From Paragorgia papillata (taxonomy: Eukaryota; Cnidaria; Anthozoa; Scleralcyonacea; Coralliidae): a stretch of DNA of 64,000 nt. The stretch's first letter is position 1; every line of letters starts with the position of its first letter. The notes under the pieces are model-generated. The model did no database searches. It had not been told where the DNA came from and saw only the letters and a list, made by a program, of their open reading frames with translations. This document shows, one piece after another, positions 22,198 to 32,379 of the stretch. The position numbers and the translations under genes were made by a program. The stretch lies in the NCBI GenBank assembly GCA_035771165.1, contig JAWNZC010000353.1:681501-745500 (forward strand). Direction: 5' to 3'.

Positions 22198-23600
22198 ATG
22201 ATATCTGAGTTTATACTTGTAGAATGTAAGAAGGTCTAACGGTATAATATCTCAACAAACTGTTTAGATGCCATATAGAAAAGGCTATTCAGTCAAAAAA
22301 AGGTTCAAGTTGAAGAGAATGGAATCCAAATGAGAACTGCAACATTCTCAATTTAAATAATTTGTGCCAGCACCAGACTGGTCTGCCAAGCCTTGGCAAC
22401 TTGCTAGCTTGGTGGTGTAATGATTGCCAGCCCGAGATACCCCACTGGGGATTGTGACCCTCCAAATTTAGTACTGTGTACATCTATTTACTGACTTTAT
22501 CTATGCATCCTTATATCTTGCAACTACACAGTGCTGTTATTAATGGGATTTATGCAATAAATAATATTAAAACTAGCTGTGTGTTGTTTATGTGGCTCCA
22601 ACCCCCCGGTTCATTGTGGCTATCTGGTCACGCATGGCACACGTGAAGTATCACACTCCAGCATTAAATAATCAGGCACTGTTGAACTGAGGCATGTGAT
22701 ACTTGCATGCTTAGAAGGCTGATGCAATATCTGGAACTACTAGTCAGGGTTTCCTGCATGGGCCCGAGCTCAGCATTGTTGGCACCATTTCTCGAGTGGT
22801 TCAGAACAATTTGTGTTTGAAAACAATTTGTGAATCACAGATTGAATGAAAAGCTTGGTACTAGGTTGCTGAAATAGTGCCGGATTAAAGGTAAACCTCA
22901 AATTTTCTGACAAAATCAGGATCTGAACAGAGGACATGAAAAGCTTGCCACAGGTTTCATGCTGATTGGTAGGTAACTACTTTAAATCCCCTGCTGTTGC
23001 TGCAAAGTTTAGCTAATATGATGTGAAGCATTTTCACATCACATAGTCTTCTATATTATGTAGCATACATTCAGCAGAAGAAATTATTTTAGGACCATGT
23101 TAGGATCCTTTAATTTTGTTAAAGGGATCAGATATTATTTCAATAAGTGTTTCCACCAATAACCGTTCACCATCATTATATAAGTTGGTGAACGAGTATT
23201 TTGTATCACTGGTATGAGGAATCTCTGTATTAAAAAACAACAAAAAAACAAAAGCTAGGAAGGGTGAAAATCCATACAGAATTTTTTACAAAAAACTTAT
23301 ACCCATTGTACACTGAATTAATTCCATCTGAATTTTGTGGATATTACTGTATTTCCCCAAACTCATTATTCCATAAGTTTTATGTATTGTTTGATCTGTG
23401 CATGTTTGAACAACTTAATACACTACAAGATATTTAACAGTCTTAACAGTACTAAAATCGTACAAAAATATTAACACCACATACTACAATTCATAGTTTA
23501 TTCCATATATCTGTAGTTAATACAAAATCATTTATACATATACTGTACGCATTTATACAAATGAAACGGACTCACTTTCTTTTTAAACATAAGCTTACTG
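22198..23600. other. unique interior of the 5.2-kb element
   Basis: No domain or splice-bounded coding exon was found. A weakly tRNA-like stretch lies near 22405-22470 (see rejected items). Confidence 0.4.
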
Positions 23601-23618
23601 TAGTTTATATGTTCACAG

Positions 23619-23653
23619 ACAATCCAGAAGACAACATTTGTCTTCTGGACTGT
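23619..23653. repeat. hairpin made from the TIR core
   Basis: ACAATCCAGAAGACAA pairs with TTGTCTTCTGGACTGT around CAT. The left half repeats bases of the terminal inverted repeat (AGACAATCCAGAAGACA). Confidence 0.75.
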
Positions 23654-23783
23654 ATAAAGATCTGTTACACAAGTCAGTTAATAGGAGTGAAGAGGTATTA
23701 TCTCTTAAACTGCTGCCTATGACAATTTGTAGCAAGAATTAAACCATAATTTTGAAGTTTTACCCAGAGGCTTTGCTCTCTTT

Positions 23784-24035
23784 TTACTTGAATGTACGTT
23801 TGTGTTTTCCATCTGAAATTGAGAAATAAAAGGGATACATCAACACATAAATTTATTAGATTTTTAATTCAAGACAAAAAATGAGCATATGAAAACGTTT
23901 ACCACAAGGGAATAATTAATTACCTTCATTTTCAGTTATTTCTCCGTCTTCGCTACTTGAATCTTCGCCCTCGCTCTCACTATCTTCTACAAAATCTATC
24001 TCCAATATCTCATCCCAGTTGACCGCATCCGCCAT
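23784..24035 (-). CDS. small spliced acidic reading frame inside the TIR element
   Basis: On the minus strand an ATG at 24035 (context AAAATATGG) opens MADAVNWDEILEIDFVEDSE, then a serine/acid-rich run ending GEITENE, to a GTAATT donor at 23923. A polypyrimidine TTTCTCAATTTCAG acceptor at 23813 joins it in frame to a basic GKHKRTFK and a stop at 23784, 46 residues in all. Alternatively the second exon leaves through CAA|GTAAAA towards exons that are no longer present. Its position just inside the right TIR is where the first exon of a transposon gene would be. I do not recognise the protein. Confidence 0.42.
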
Positions 24036-24150
24036 ATTTTATTATTTTGGTATTAAACGAGCCCGCAAAATTTATGCACGTATCACGGATATAACGCGAG
24101 AAATCAGTGGCGTTTCTAGTCCCTGTCTTCTGGATTGTCTATGGTTGGCC

Positions 24151-24275
24151 TGACTCGATAAATCGCACAATGACTGTTTTTTCAACTTTTCAATGACCTT
24201 GTATATCGAACAAAAGCTGCGGTTGATCACACTTGCAAGTTTACTATAAGTCATATGGCCAGAAAAGTCGGACAT
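24151..24275 (-). CDS. short open frame interrupted by the TIR element (uncertain)
   Basis: Just outside the right end of the element, an ATG at 24275 opens MSDFSGHMTYSKLASVINRS and continues to the exact insertion point. Across the insertion the frame meets a stop within a few codons. If coding, the element split a first exon. There is no family match and length alone is not evidence. Confidence 0.2.
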
Positions 24276-24831
24276 TGCGCCTGCGGCACAGCAGCGTTAT
24301 CTCATAAAAAAGAAACATTTACAGCAAAATAAAATACAAGGGTTTACAAGGGTGATACTTTGGAAAGATAGCTTCTAATTCTAGGTATCTTACTACTTAT
24401 AATAACACAACAAGATTTCATAGAAGTGATTATTAACTTCTTCCATTTGGTAGCTAGTTATGGCTAGTTGGCGCTCTATTAGGCCTGGTAAATGTTCTCA
24501 AATAAAGTGCTGAGCGCGATATTTGATGGCAGATAGCATGAATCGAATAACTATTTTTAATTTGCAACGACGGAGTCTTGTGGTACAATCTTACCTATTT
24601 TTAAATCAAAGTATTTTTCGTTAGAGCGATGCAAAGAAGTTACTCCAAAACCGAGCAAAATATGTGTAGTTTGCAAGCTTTTCGTGACCAAGGTTATTAT
24701 GAGATTCAAATTGCAGTATAAACGCATGTTCGCGCGCGAAATTGAATATGGTAAATACAGTCCTACAAACTACAAAACGCATCCATAATTTATAGAATGT
24801 TGCAAAATTTGGAAACAATTTTTTTGTAAGT

Positions 24832-24985
24832 ATAGGTTAGTGACTGAAACGGAGGTCACTAACCGACTTAGTTTATTCATGACACAGACGATATTTGTCA
24901 CTATTTAACAAAAAAATGGTATTCTAGACGTAGTTTTAAAGCGATATAGTAGGTCATTTAATATGCCAGGTCAGTAACCTATATA
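24832..24985. mobile_element. possible short MITE with TATAGGTTA ends
   Basis: TATAGGTTAGTGAC at the left is answered by GGTCAGTAACCTATATA at the right, with a further internal inverted GGTCACTAACC. About 150 bp with TA at both borders would fit a Tc1/mariner-type MITE. The arms are short and imperfect. Confidence 0.35.
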
Positions 24986-26450
24986 TTAACAGCGGCACAT
25001 CAAAGATAATTTATGCATGAATAACCTAAACCATAATAGTGTTCAATGTGGCCCTGAGGAGGGTCAAATATATTTTACAATGGATGTCCATAATAAATAT
25101 ATGTTCTATAGATTCACCAGGCGGAAAGCGTAATCTTCGTAACGTAAAGTCGACAGAAGAGTTGGTATGACCTCGAGAAGTTATCACGAGATACATCATT
25201 TGTTCACATCATAAACTGTTTCTTAGCAGAGAGGTATGCGGTGCTTTGAGAAAATTATGTTAGAGTTGAAAACCACGTTGGTTTCCATAACAAATAGCAA
25301 GTTTCTGGCAAAAGCTTATTTTACGCTGGAGTCCGCTGATTACTATGTGGGCTCAAATGTCCAAAATTTCTGGCCATGCACGTTACAAATATTTACTAGT
25401 TACATCAGCAATATTGCCTTTCTTAGAAAATAATATGTGTTGCTCTTCGACTAGCTTCTTATACAATTATATGGCGGCGAAATATTACAAACACGGTCGG
25501 ATAAAAAATACTTGTTTCCATCGTTCAAACTGACTGCTTGTACGTTAACGCAAAAAATACGGAGATTTCATTGTCCCCGATTTAATTGTCGCGCGTTCGT
25601 TAGAATTGAACAACAAGTTAACACACACACACACACACACGCAACACGATAGCAATATTTCTGCTGCGCAGAGACAAAAATTAATCTCTTTTTTTTTGTT
25701 GATTTAAGGGTTAAAGTGATTAAATAAAGTTCACCTTTTCTTACATTACTTCATTGGCTGATAGATCGATTGAGAAATTGATCGATTGATCAATTAACTA
25801 ATTTGTTATTTGATCGATTTGTTGGTTGAACGATTAACTTGTTCTAATAGGCTAATACTAAAATTAGTTTTTATTACTTTTAAATATCTTGGTAAAGTTG
25901 CAATTTAAATAAGACCTGTTTTTCAAAAAAATTTCATAAACTAATAGTTGGAAATAGGCTATTGCAGCGTGTCTGTCTTTCTTTAATTTGTATTTAGAGA
26001 TAAACAATTTAGTTAGCCAAAAAAGCTTTTTAAAGCTGTTCTTTTGCTAGAAATAATTGCCGCGTTATATATTCAAGTTTTGCATTTAAATTGTAGTGTT
26101 GCGCAGAGGACTCGACATATAATAAAACATCCCTTTTGCTATACGTTTTTAACTTTTTCAGCAATGTAAACCTTTCAATTCTGTTTCAGAAATGTAACCA
26201 CAACCTTAAACTTTTAAAAACTATTGAAAAACAGAATTTCTAATGCCGTAGAAAGTGCGGCGCATCTTACTTCAGCTTGTCAATTTTATTTTCGGAAATA
26301 GCTCAAACATTTGAGACAAGAAATAATCTTTGTTTACCTTACTGATCAAAAAAATAAAATTTGTTGCTTAATGAACATACCGAGTACTCAATATATTGGG
26401 AATATTTTGTTGTCAAATTATATAATTTGTAAATAATGTTGTAACTGTGC
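24986..26450. other. intergenic, no gene; microsatellites
   Basis: It contains an (AC)n run at about 25620-25641 and a GATCGATT-rich stretch at 25758-25836. No credible exon was found. Confidence 0.45.
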
Positions 26451-26559
26451 AGGGGCGGGGATTTAGCGTTAGTCAAATAAGTCATACGACTAAGGTATAA
26501 AAAAATTCGCAAGAAAAAATAATTATCGTATCGTTCTTCCCTCCGTCTCGAGCTCGCCG

Positions 26560-26944
26560 AGATAATCGACTAGGTGAGACTGCCGACCGGCATGTTAACC
26601 CGTGCCGCGCGGTTTACTTCGTTCTTTCTCGACGGATTTGAGCCTATTGTATCAGCCGCTGTGATTGGTTGACTTTATAAATTAGCCTTTATAGCGACCT
26701 GTGATTGGTTTGCCGAGTGTTTGCCGGATGTATTTGTCTTTCTCGACGGATTTAGACCCGTTGATCACCCTTTGTGACTGGCTTAAATTTTCAATAGCTC
26801 TTTATCAAAAGCACGGATTGATTTAGCCGCGTTTTACTTTGTAGTTCTCGACTGATTTGTGGACTGAACAGTGATCGATTCTGATTAACTTGCGCTAGGC
26901 AGGTCGTGTCACAGTCACTATAAGCGGATTCTTTCGTTTCGAAC
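26560..26944 (+). promoter_or_regulatory. probable promoter: three ~110-bp imperfect repeats with inverted CCAAT boxes
   Basis: The region is CpG-richer than its surroundings. TTTCTCGACGGATTT occurs near 26627 and 26740, with a variant near 26846 (TTCTCGACTGATTT), a spacing of about 105-115 bases. TGTGATTGG (inverted CCAAT) follows the first repeat twice. It lies directly upstream of an ATG in good context at 26945. A promoter role is inference. Confidence 0.45.
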
Positions 26945-27197
26945 ATGGCTTTGCCAAATACAAACGTGATAGATCTTGATGTATTCGCTTTGAAGGACAA
27001 CGACGAGATTGTGTTGCGAGAGATTTATAAAACGGTAAGTTTAATACCGCCGTCGATTCAAGGGTCAACAAGCGAAGGATGCTTTTCGCAAAGGAGCATT
27101 TTAGCAAAATTGGCAAGACGCTTCAAATTAATTTTGGCACTGAGATATACGTGGTAATATTCGCCGACAATGACAAGAAACCTCGTGCTGCTCTCAG
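26945..27197 (+). CDS. unknown protein, probable first exon(s)
   Basis: ATG at 26945 (context GAACATGG) opens MALPNTNVIDLDVFALKDND to a strong GTAAGT donor at 27035. In another frame a second coding-like block, RRMLFAKEHFSKIGKTLQIN, continues to a CTCAG|GTAAGC donor at 27198. The only AG that keeps phase gives an intron of 38 nt, which is too short to trust. Either there is a small indel here or the two blocks are not joined as drawn. The second block has the basic-hydrophobic rhythm of a DNA-binding helix followed by a beta strand (IYVVIFADN), but I do not assign a family. Confidence 0.4.
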
Positions 27198-27647
27198 GTA
27201 AGCAGATTTTTCTCCCTTAATTATTTTCTAGTTTCTTTAAGTTCGCTCGACGTATAAAGACATATAAATTCTACACGGAATTTTAATAATACGACAATAA
27301 CAACCTTCGCCACGATTGAGACCACATGGCATGTCTTCAAATGAAAGGTGACCTTTAATTTTGTTAGAATCTTATTTATTAATATATTTCTAGCTGTCCT
27401 TTCTTTCCTAGTCTTAATATCTACGTGTTTGTAGCGCAAGTAGCTCAAATTCATTCAAGGTTTTCCCTTCTTGTATTTGTTAATGGTTTGAAAACTTAAT
27501 TGAATATTAATATGATTTTGATACTAGCGTTGTAGCAAGCTAAAGGCTTTTGTCAAGATTGGATAATGTAGACTATTTCATAAATTCATAAAATATATAG
27601 TGAGGTCAGGCAATCGTAATTATGTTATTTTATGCGAGAGACCATAG
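27198..27647. other. intron or intergenic, nothing recognised
   Basis: AT-rich sequence after the GTAAGC donor, with no second exon that I can support. Confidence 0.4.
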
Positions 27648-27650
27648 TTA

Positions 27651-27999
27651 GGGCCTGTTTCCAAGGTAGGGTTACCCTTACCCTGGGTGAAAGTTAGTGG
27701 GTCAACTATATTAGATGTGGTTACCAAGCACTAATGACAAGAAGCCTGAAACAGGTAAAAAGTTGTCCTGGGTAGGCGAGTTATCCTTACCAAATGCATT
27801 TCCAAGGACAAAACATAACCCAGCTACTGGGGTAACCCTACTGTTGTGATCTAGTGTCCTTGTAAATACAACAAACAAACAAACAAACAAACAAACAAAC
27901 AAACAAACAAACAAACAAACAAACAAACAAACAAACAAACAAACAAACCCACGAAATGTAACCCAGTGGCTAGGGTAATACCTCCTTGTAAACAAGCCC
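27651..27999. mobile_element. PIF/Harbinger-like MITE (349 bp, TSD TTA) with internal (AAAC)n
   Basis: The element starts GGGCCTGTTTCCAAGGTAGG and ends CCTCCTTGTAAACAAGCCC, imperfect TIRs of about 30 bp, with TTA on both sides (27648-27650, 28000-28002). GGG ends and a 3-bp TTA duplication are typical of PIF/Harbinger. An uninterrupted AAAC run (about 27871-27946) has expanded inside. A long minus-strand frame over it is repeat-derived. Confidence 0.78.
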
Positions 28000-28611
28000 T
28001 TAATATGGAGACTGAGGCCTACAACGTTTTTGAATTTGACACAGTATTTAAATGTTTTAGGTCTGAGGCATCTGGGAATTGCCAATACAGCTTTGTTTCG
28101 AGCTCTTGCATAGAGTGAAATGGTCTAACCTGCCGTATGGTTATCATTTTCACATATAATGAAGTCATGAATCTTATTAAATATTTGAAGTAGATAGATG
28201 TATTGTATCTGTTGTTTATTTCTTGGTTAAAATAATTAAATTTGCTATTTTAATTACTGTAACATATAAATTGTAAAATTGTTTCTCAAATGAAATACAG
28301 AAATGAAACAATTTCCATTTGGACAAAATAATTTTTGGAAATGATGGTACTTAGAAAATGCAAGTTAAAATCTGAGATTTTCCTCACTGTAGTGCCCTCA
28401 GAATGCCGAAAATAGCATTTCAGACGCAAATGCTCTGATGCTTTTTTTAATTTTATTAAAAAAATTAATTAGCCCCTGCTCTGATGCTTTTTTTAATTTT
28501 ATTATTTTTTTTAATAGTATTTACCCAGGAAGCTTACTCGCGCAAAGCGATTTTCAGTAGGCTCCTGAAAATTAAAAAAATATATATAAACTAAAAACAT
28601 ATTACTGTAAG
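28000..28611. other. intergenic; small tandem duplication
   Basis: TGCTCTGATGCTTTTTTTAA plus TTTTATTA occurs twice, near 28429 and 28478. Nothing else is recognised. Confidence 0.4.
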
Positions 28612-28827
28612 TCAAGGTTGTATAAATTCACAAGCATTAAAATGTACGAAAACTATAAAAACTCTCTTTAAAATTTGTTTAACTTTAGCCTTAAAACATG
28701 GTAGAGAGAGAGTTTCTCTTATAACAAAATCCAGATTGTTCCAGTCAGTGAGAGCATGGAATTTAAATTTTTGCTTTCCGCATTTGGTGGCAGGCTGAGG
28801 GAGATTTAAGTCATTTTTGCGAGTCAC
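28612..28827 (-). pseudogene. non-LTR retrotransposon C-terminal fragment
   Basis: The minus frame reads TRKNDLNLPQPATKCGKQKF, then DWNNLDFVIRETLSLPCFKA. This follows the pattern of the conserved tail of CR1/jockey-type RT proteins (R..L.LP.P.T..GK.SF....WN.L...IR...SL..FK). The rest of the element is not present. Confidence 0.55.
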
Positions 28828-29212
28828 TTTGTCTGCTTTGAAACACTTATTTGATATACTTTATTTTCAAAACAACAACGCTGCCCGCTGTTAGGTTTAT
28901 ATCTTAATAAGAATTGTTTAGTTACCAATATAGTTGTTTGGAAACACAATAAAAGGTCGTAGAAAGTCGGTAGAAATAACCATGACCAATCTTACTACGT
29001 GATTTGACTATGTTAAATGAGAGAAGCAAACCAGAATCTTAAACCTTTCGACAATGAACTTCCTCGAAATTTATTGTTCGGAAAATAAACCAGCAGTAAC
29101 ATAATACTCTGTACATAGTCCTCATATCCAATGCGCTTGCTGTGTAAGTAGGAGAGCAACCGTCCGGGGAGAGAACACAGGGCAAACCAGCTTTATTCTA
29201 TTTTAACTGTTT
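28828..29212. other. intergenic, nothing recognised
   Basis: Flanking DNA of the BEL/Pao element; no coding signal. Confidence 0.4.
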
Positions 29213-29480
29213 TGAATGAGTTGACTATTGATATTTTACTGATTTTAGTTCTATTTTAGCCGCGCGAGGACTGAAGCCTAGGCCGCGCGAGGACTGAAGT
29301 CTAGGCCGCGCGAAAACTGTGACACACTAGTGAACGAACGTATCAAAAACGTTTTTGGTTGTTTTTCTGTTGAAAAGACTATACTGTCATCTGTCATTGT
29401 ACATTGATAGCTTCTACGCCTTTGTGAAGCGAGTAAAATCGAAATAAAGCTTAAAATACAGTCGTCTAGCCGTCATACCA
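29213..29480 (+). repeat. BEL/Pao 1 5' LTR
   Basis: It begins TGAATGAGTTGACTATTG and ends CGTCTAGCCGTCATACCA (TG...CA). It matches 35573-35816, including GAACGAACGTATCAAAAACG and ACTATACTGTCATCTGTCAT. Confidence 0.85.
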
Positions 29481-29484
29481 TTAG

Positions 29485-29500
29485 TTGGTCCTTCGGAGCC
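29485..29500 (+). other. primer binding site, BEL/Pao 1
   Basis: TTGGTCCTTCGGAGCC lies a few bases after the 5' LTR, the place where the priming tRNA pairs. The wording is of the kind seen in other BEL elements; which tRNA it is was not determined. Confidence 0.55.
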
Positions 29501-29601
29501 GAGTAAGAGAACTAAAGGGAAAAGATTAACGGGTCTGAAAGTTGACTGAGGTGAGCAACATCGAGAAATGTTGAACGAAGAGAAATGTTGCAAAATCAAG
29601 C

Positions 29602-29907
29602 GTGACAAGAAATGCAAACCGCATCAAAGAGTTAATCGCTGACAAGGGCAGCACTTCCAAGGTACGTCAGTATGCTAAGGGTCTTGAAGAGGCGAGAGAA
29701 AAGGCTCGTAACTTAACTAAAGAATTTGTTGAAGTCCACGGTAATTGTCTTGAGGAGTTCGAGTTCAATGTAACCGAATGCCCAGGTGACGTGTCTGACT
29801 ATCTTCTTGAGGCAAGTAAAGTTGAGTCCCCGAGTAATCAGGAACATCCAACTAGTGTCTCAGAAATTTCAGCCAAAAATTTTAGCAAAGATGCCAAACG
29901 ATCCTGA
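29602..29907 (+). pseudogene. BEL/Pao 1 gag N-terminal fragment
   Basis: The frame encodes a charged, helix-forming N-terminus: NANRIKELIADKGSTSKVRQ, EEAREKARNLTKEFVEVHGN, then VSDYLLEASK. This is the usual opening of BEL gag, ahead of the capsid region. It stops at 29907. The capsid (DUF1759) part that should follow is largely missing, so the deletion extends to the zinc knuckle. Confidence 0.55.
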
Positions 29908-29989
29908 CATCTTTTGATAAAACAACGCATAGCAAAATGTGCTTAATGCGATAGCGATGGCAAGCATGCAGAGGCAGAATGTCCGCCAT

Positions 29990-30290
29990 TTTAGCCGTGG
30001 ATGTCAATAAACGCTGGGACATAGTTAAGTCTAAAAGGGTCTGCTTGGGTAATAATTCCATGTCCTAAATAACCCAGGTACTTCATGAAAGCCTGACCCC
30101 AACACACACCCTAATCCTAACCAATAAATTCGTGAATATAGGACATAGATTTATAACCCTGCTTGAGGCGTGGTCATCAGCGACGCCAATGTACTAAGTC
30201 TTCTATGTGCGGAGTCGATTCCTGTGAGAAACGTCATCATCAGTTGCTTCATGTCGCGCCTAAGGTTCTAGGCCGGCGGCTGTGGGTCAA
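29990..30290 (+). pseudogene. BEL/Pao 1 gag zinc knuckle split by a ~115-bp insert
   Basis: KRWDIVKSKRVCLG (about 30010-30050) and CLRRGHQRRQC, then CGVDSCEKRHHQLLH (about 30162-30262), are the two halves of a BEL nucleocapsid module with C2HC spacing. Between them lies about 115 bp that begins ATTCCATGTCCTAAAT and ends ATAGGACATAGATTTAT. Its ends are short inverted repeats, suggesting a mini-MITE. Confidence 0.6.
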
Positions 30291-30307
30291 AAACTAGCCT
30301 AGAAATG

Positions 30308-31585
30308 AAGTTTCGCTGGACACATTTAAAGTATAAAATTTCTTTAGTGAAAATCCATTTAAATGCGATGCAGATGCCCAATCAACTAATTGGCCCCGGA
30401 GTTAACAACCAGTTTGGTCAAAAGGGGGGGGGGGGCGGGAGGGTGCTAAATAATGACGTCATCTGTTGTTGGAAAAAATATAAATTTTGGAAATCTGCAA
30501 GTTAAACATTTCTGCCAGATAGATCCATATAAGTGGACAAAAAAACTCAATTGGACTAATTACTTTCAGTCATTCGTTACAGAAATATCGTACACCAAAA
30601 TTTTTGAAAATTGCTGACTAAGCATTTTTTGTTTGTTTTATATGTCCAAATTGTTCATTTCAAATCCTTTATTTTTCTACCAGTAAAGTTCCTATTAGCA
30701 GATCATCTCTTAGAGAAGGCTTAAAAGATTTACATAGCACTAGTATCTTTAATTCGGCACTCCAGTGTGTGCATCAAAAGATGGTAAATTTATTTTAAAA
30801 ATGTGGAGTAAAATTTGGAGAGCAAGCAAAAATTAGATTTTCTGCCACACTCCTAAGCATTCAATGAATCATCCAGATCCTTAAAAATTAAGCGTAGTAT
30901 CAAAATGCCACTTCAATCAATAGTATATCAAAGCAAAAGAACAAATAAACGCTTATTTTGTAGTAGAATGACCTTCTGAGGTGCCTAAAAACTGGACAAT
31001 TAAAATAGTTGTGGTAGAAATGAAGAAATAATTAGCAACGTTTCTTGTTTTTCTCCTGGACGTTTAATTTGAACTTGATTTCCACAGTTGGTCGATTACC
31101 ATTTTAAGAGAAAAGCTATCATCCTTTAATGGACAGACTTGAGTGCTGAATTTAAGGTACTAGGGCAAAAGAAATATTTTAGAACATTCTCTTAAAGATG
31201 GTCTCTCAATAGAAGCTTTGCTGGTAGAAAAATAAACCAGTTACAACGAACCATTTAGAGATACAAAATAGATTAAAAATGCTTAGTCAGCATTTTTCAA
31301 AAACTTTGGTCAACGATATTTCCGTAACGAATGAGTGAGAGTAATCAGTCCAATTGAGTTTTTTTGTCCACTTATCTAGATCTATCTGGCGGAAATGTTT
31401 AAGTTGCACATTTCCAAAATTTATATTTTTTCCAACTACATATGACGTCATTATTTAGCACACCACCCTTTTTGACCAAACTGGTTGTTAACTCCGGGAC
31501 CAATTAGTTGATTTCACATCTGCATCGCATTTAATTGCATTTCCACTAAAGAAATCTTATTATTTAAATGTGTCCAGCCAAACTT
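30308..31585. mobile_element. 1.28-kb foldback element inside BEL/Pao 1
   Basis: The left arm from AAGTTT.GCTGGACACATTTAAA (30308) to about 30640 pairs with the right arm from about 31270 to TTTAAATGTGTCCAGC.AAACTT (31585), about 300 bases with roughly 85-90% matching. The left arm has a 12-base G run where the right has CCACCC. The ~630-bp centre has no coding signal. Target duplication was not found. It separates the gag knuckle from the protease. Confidence 0.8.
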
Positions 31586-32263
31586 AAGAATATCGAGGCA
31601 CAGCCACGACCTATTCCTCTTGTTGACGACGTAACGCACGAAGGCAAGGTCCGCTGCGGTAAAGCGCAAGCAAACGTGGCGAGTACTAGCAAATTTGCAC
31701 TAAAACCCGTTGTTGTCCCGTTTATTAGTGACTCTGGGCAAGTGGTTATGGGGGCCGTACTCTTAGACTCCGGGAGCGAAACGACGTTGATCCTAACCGT
31801 GTTTGCAAATCAACTAGGTATTGAAGGTCCAAAACAAAATCTCGCTGTTTAGGCCGTTGGAGGGATTCGTACAACCGTTAAGTCACAGCGCGTGGTACTG
31901 CCTTCTGCGCCATCAGTAACGAAAGAGAATGTACGCACATGGACTATTAGGAACATTTGCGCCCCTATGCAGGCTATTAACTGATTGGAGATTAAGCAAC
32001 AGTATGAACATCTGCGTGACGTTTCAGTCGAGTCAGTAGGTGAGATGACGGTGGATGTGTTGCTTGGATTAGATGCCGGAGCCTTAATGGCACCGTTGGA
32101 GGTCAGGCGTGGAGGACATACGGAGTCGTACGCTGAGTTGACGCCTTTGGGTTGGGTGATCGCCGGTTCAATTCCAACTGTCAGTGGTCCAAGAGAGCGA
32201 AACCTACGCCTGCAGGTGTCAGAAGCTGACGAGGATGCCAATCACCAGCTATTCAAGTTATGA
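31568..32263 (+). pseudogene. BEL/Pao 1 protease and protease-RT spacer
   Basis: The first frame has GQVVMGAVLLDSGSETTLIL, with the aspartic protease active site DSGS, at about 31737-31796. After stops near 31852 and 31983, the second frame (31985-32263) has LLGLDAGALM and SYAELTPLGWVIAG, the conserved spacer (IG-D, then LGW-G) between protease and RT in BEL polyproteins. It is broken by at least two nonsense or frameshift changes. Confidence 0.7.
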
Positions 32264-32379
32264 GAAATAGACATCTTCGGAGTTCGTGGCGAGACAGCTC
32301 CATCGTATATACACAGCGAACAGAGAGCGGTCGATGTACTGAGTCAGACATGTCGCCAGGTAGAATCAGGTTACGAACT

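Larger units (their letters stand above)
18899..24143. mobile_element. 5.2-kb TIR element enclosing a 201-bp satellite
   Basis: The 49 bases from 18899 (CATAGACAATCCAGAAGACA...) to 18947 (...TGATTTCTCGCG) are the exact reverse complement of 24095-24143. The match extends to 50 if one more C/G is counted. GTTGGCC flanks both sides (18892-18898 and 24144-24150), giving a 7-bp target duplication, or TTGGC (5 bp) with the longer repeat. Inside, from the left, are about 430 bp of unique DNA, 2.8 kb of satellite, about 1.6 kb of unique DNA, a hairpin echoing the terminal repeat, and a short two-exon reading frame on the minus strand. No transposase is recognisable, so it is non-autonomous. The superfamily is not determined. 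Confidence 0.88.

Noticed and set aside
22405..22470. tRNA-like or SINE-like stretch (GGTGGTGTAATGATTGC ... GGGATTGTGACCC)
   Set aside because: A- and B-box resemblance is weak and no cloverleaf with a standard T-loop can be drawn.
24621..24818. Open frames of 60-70 codons around 24.6-25.5 kb
   Set aside because: AT-rich, without domain, codon pattern or splice signals.
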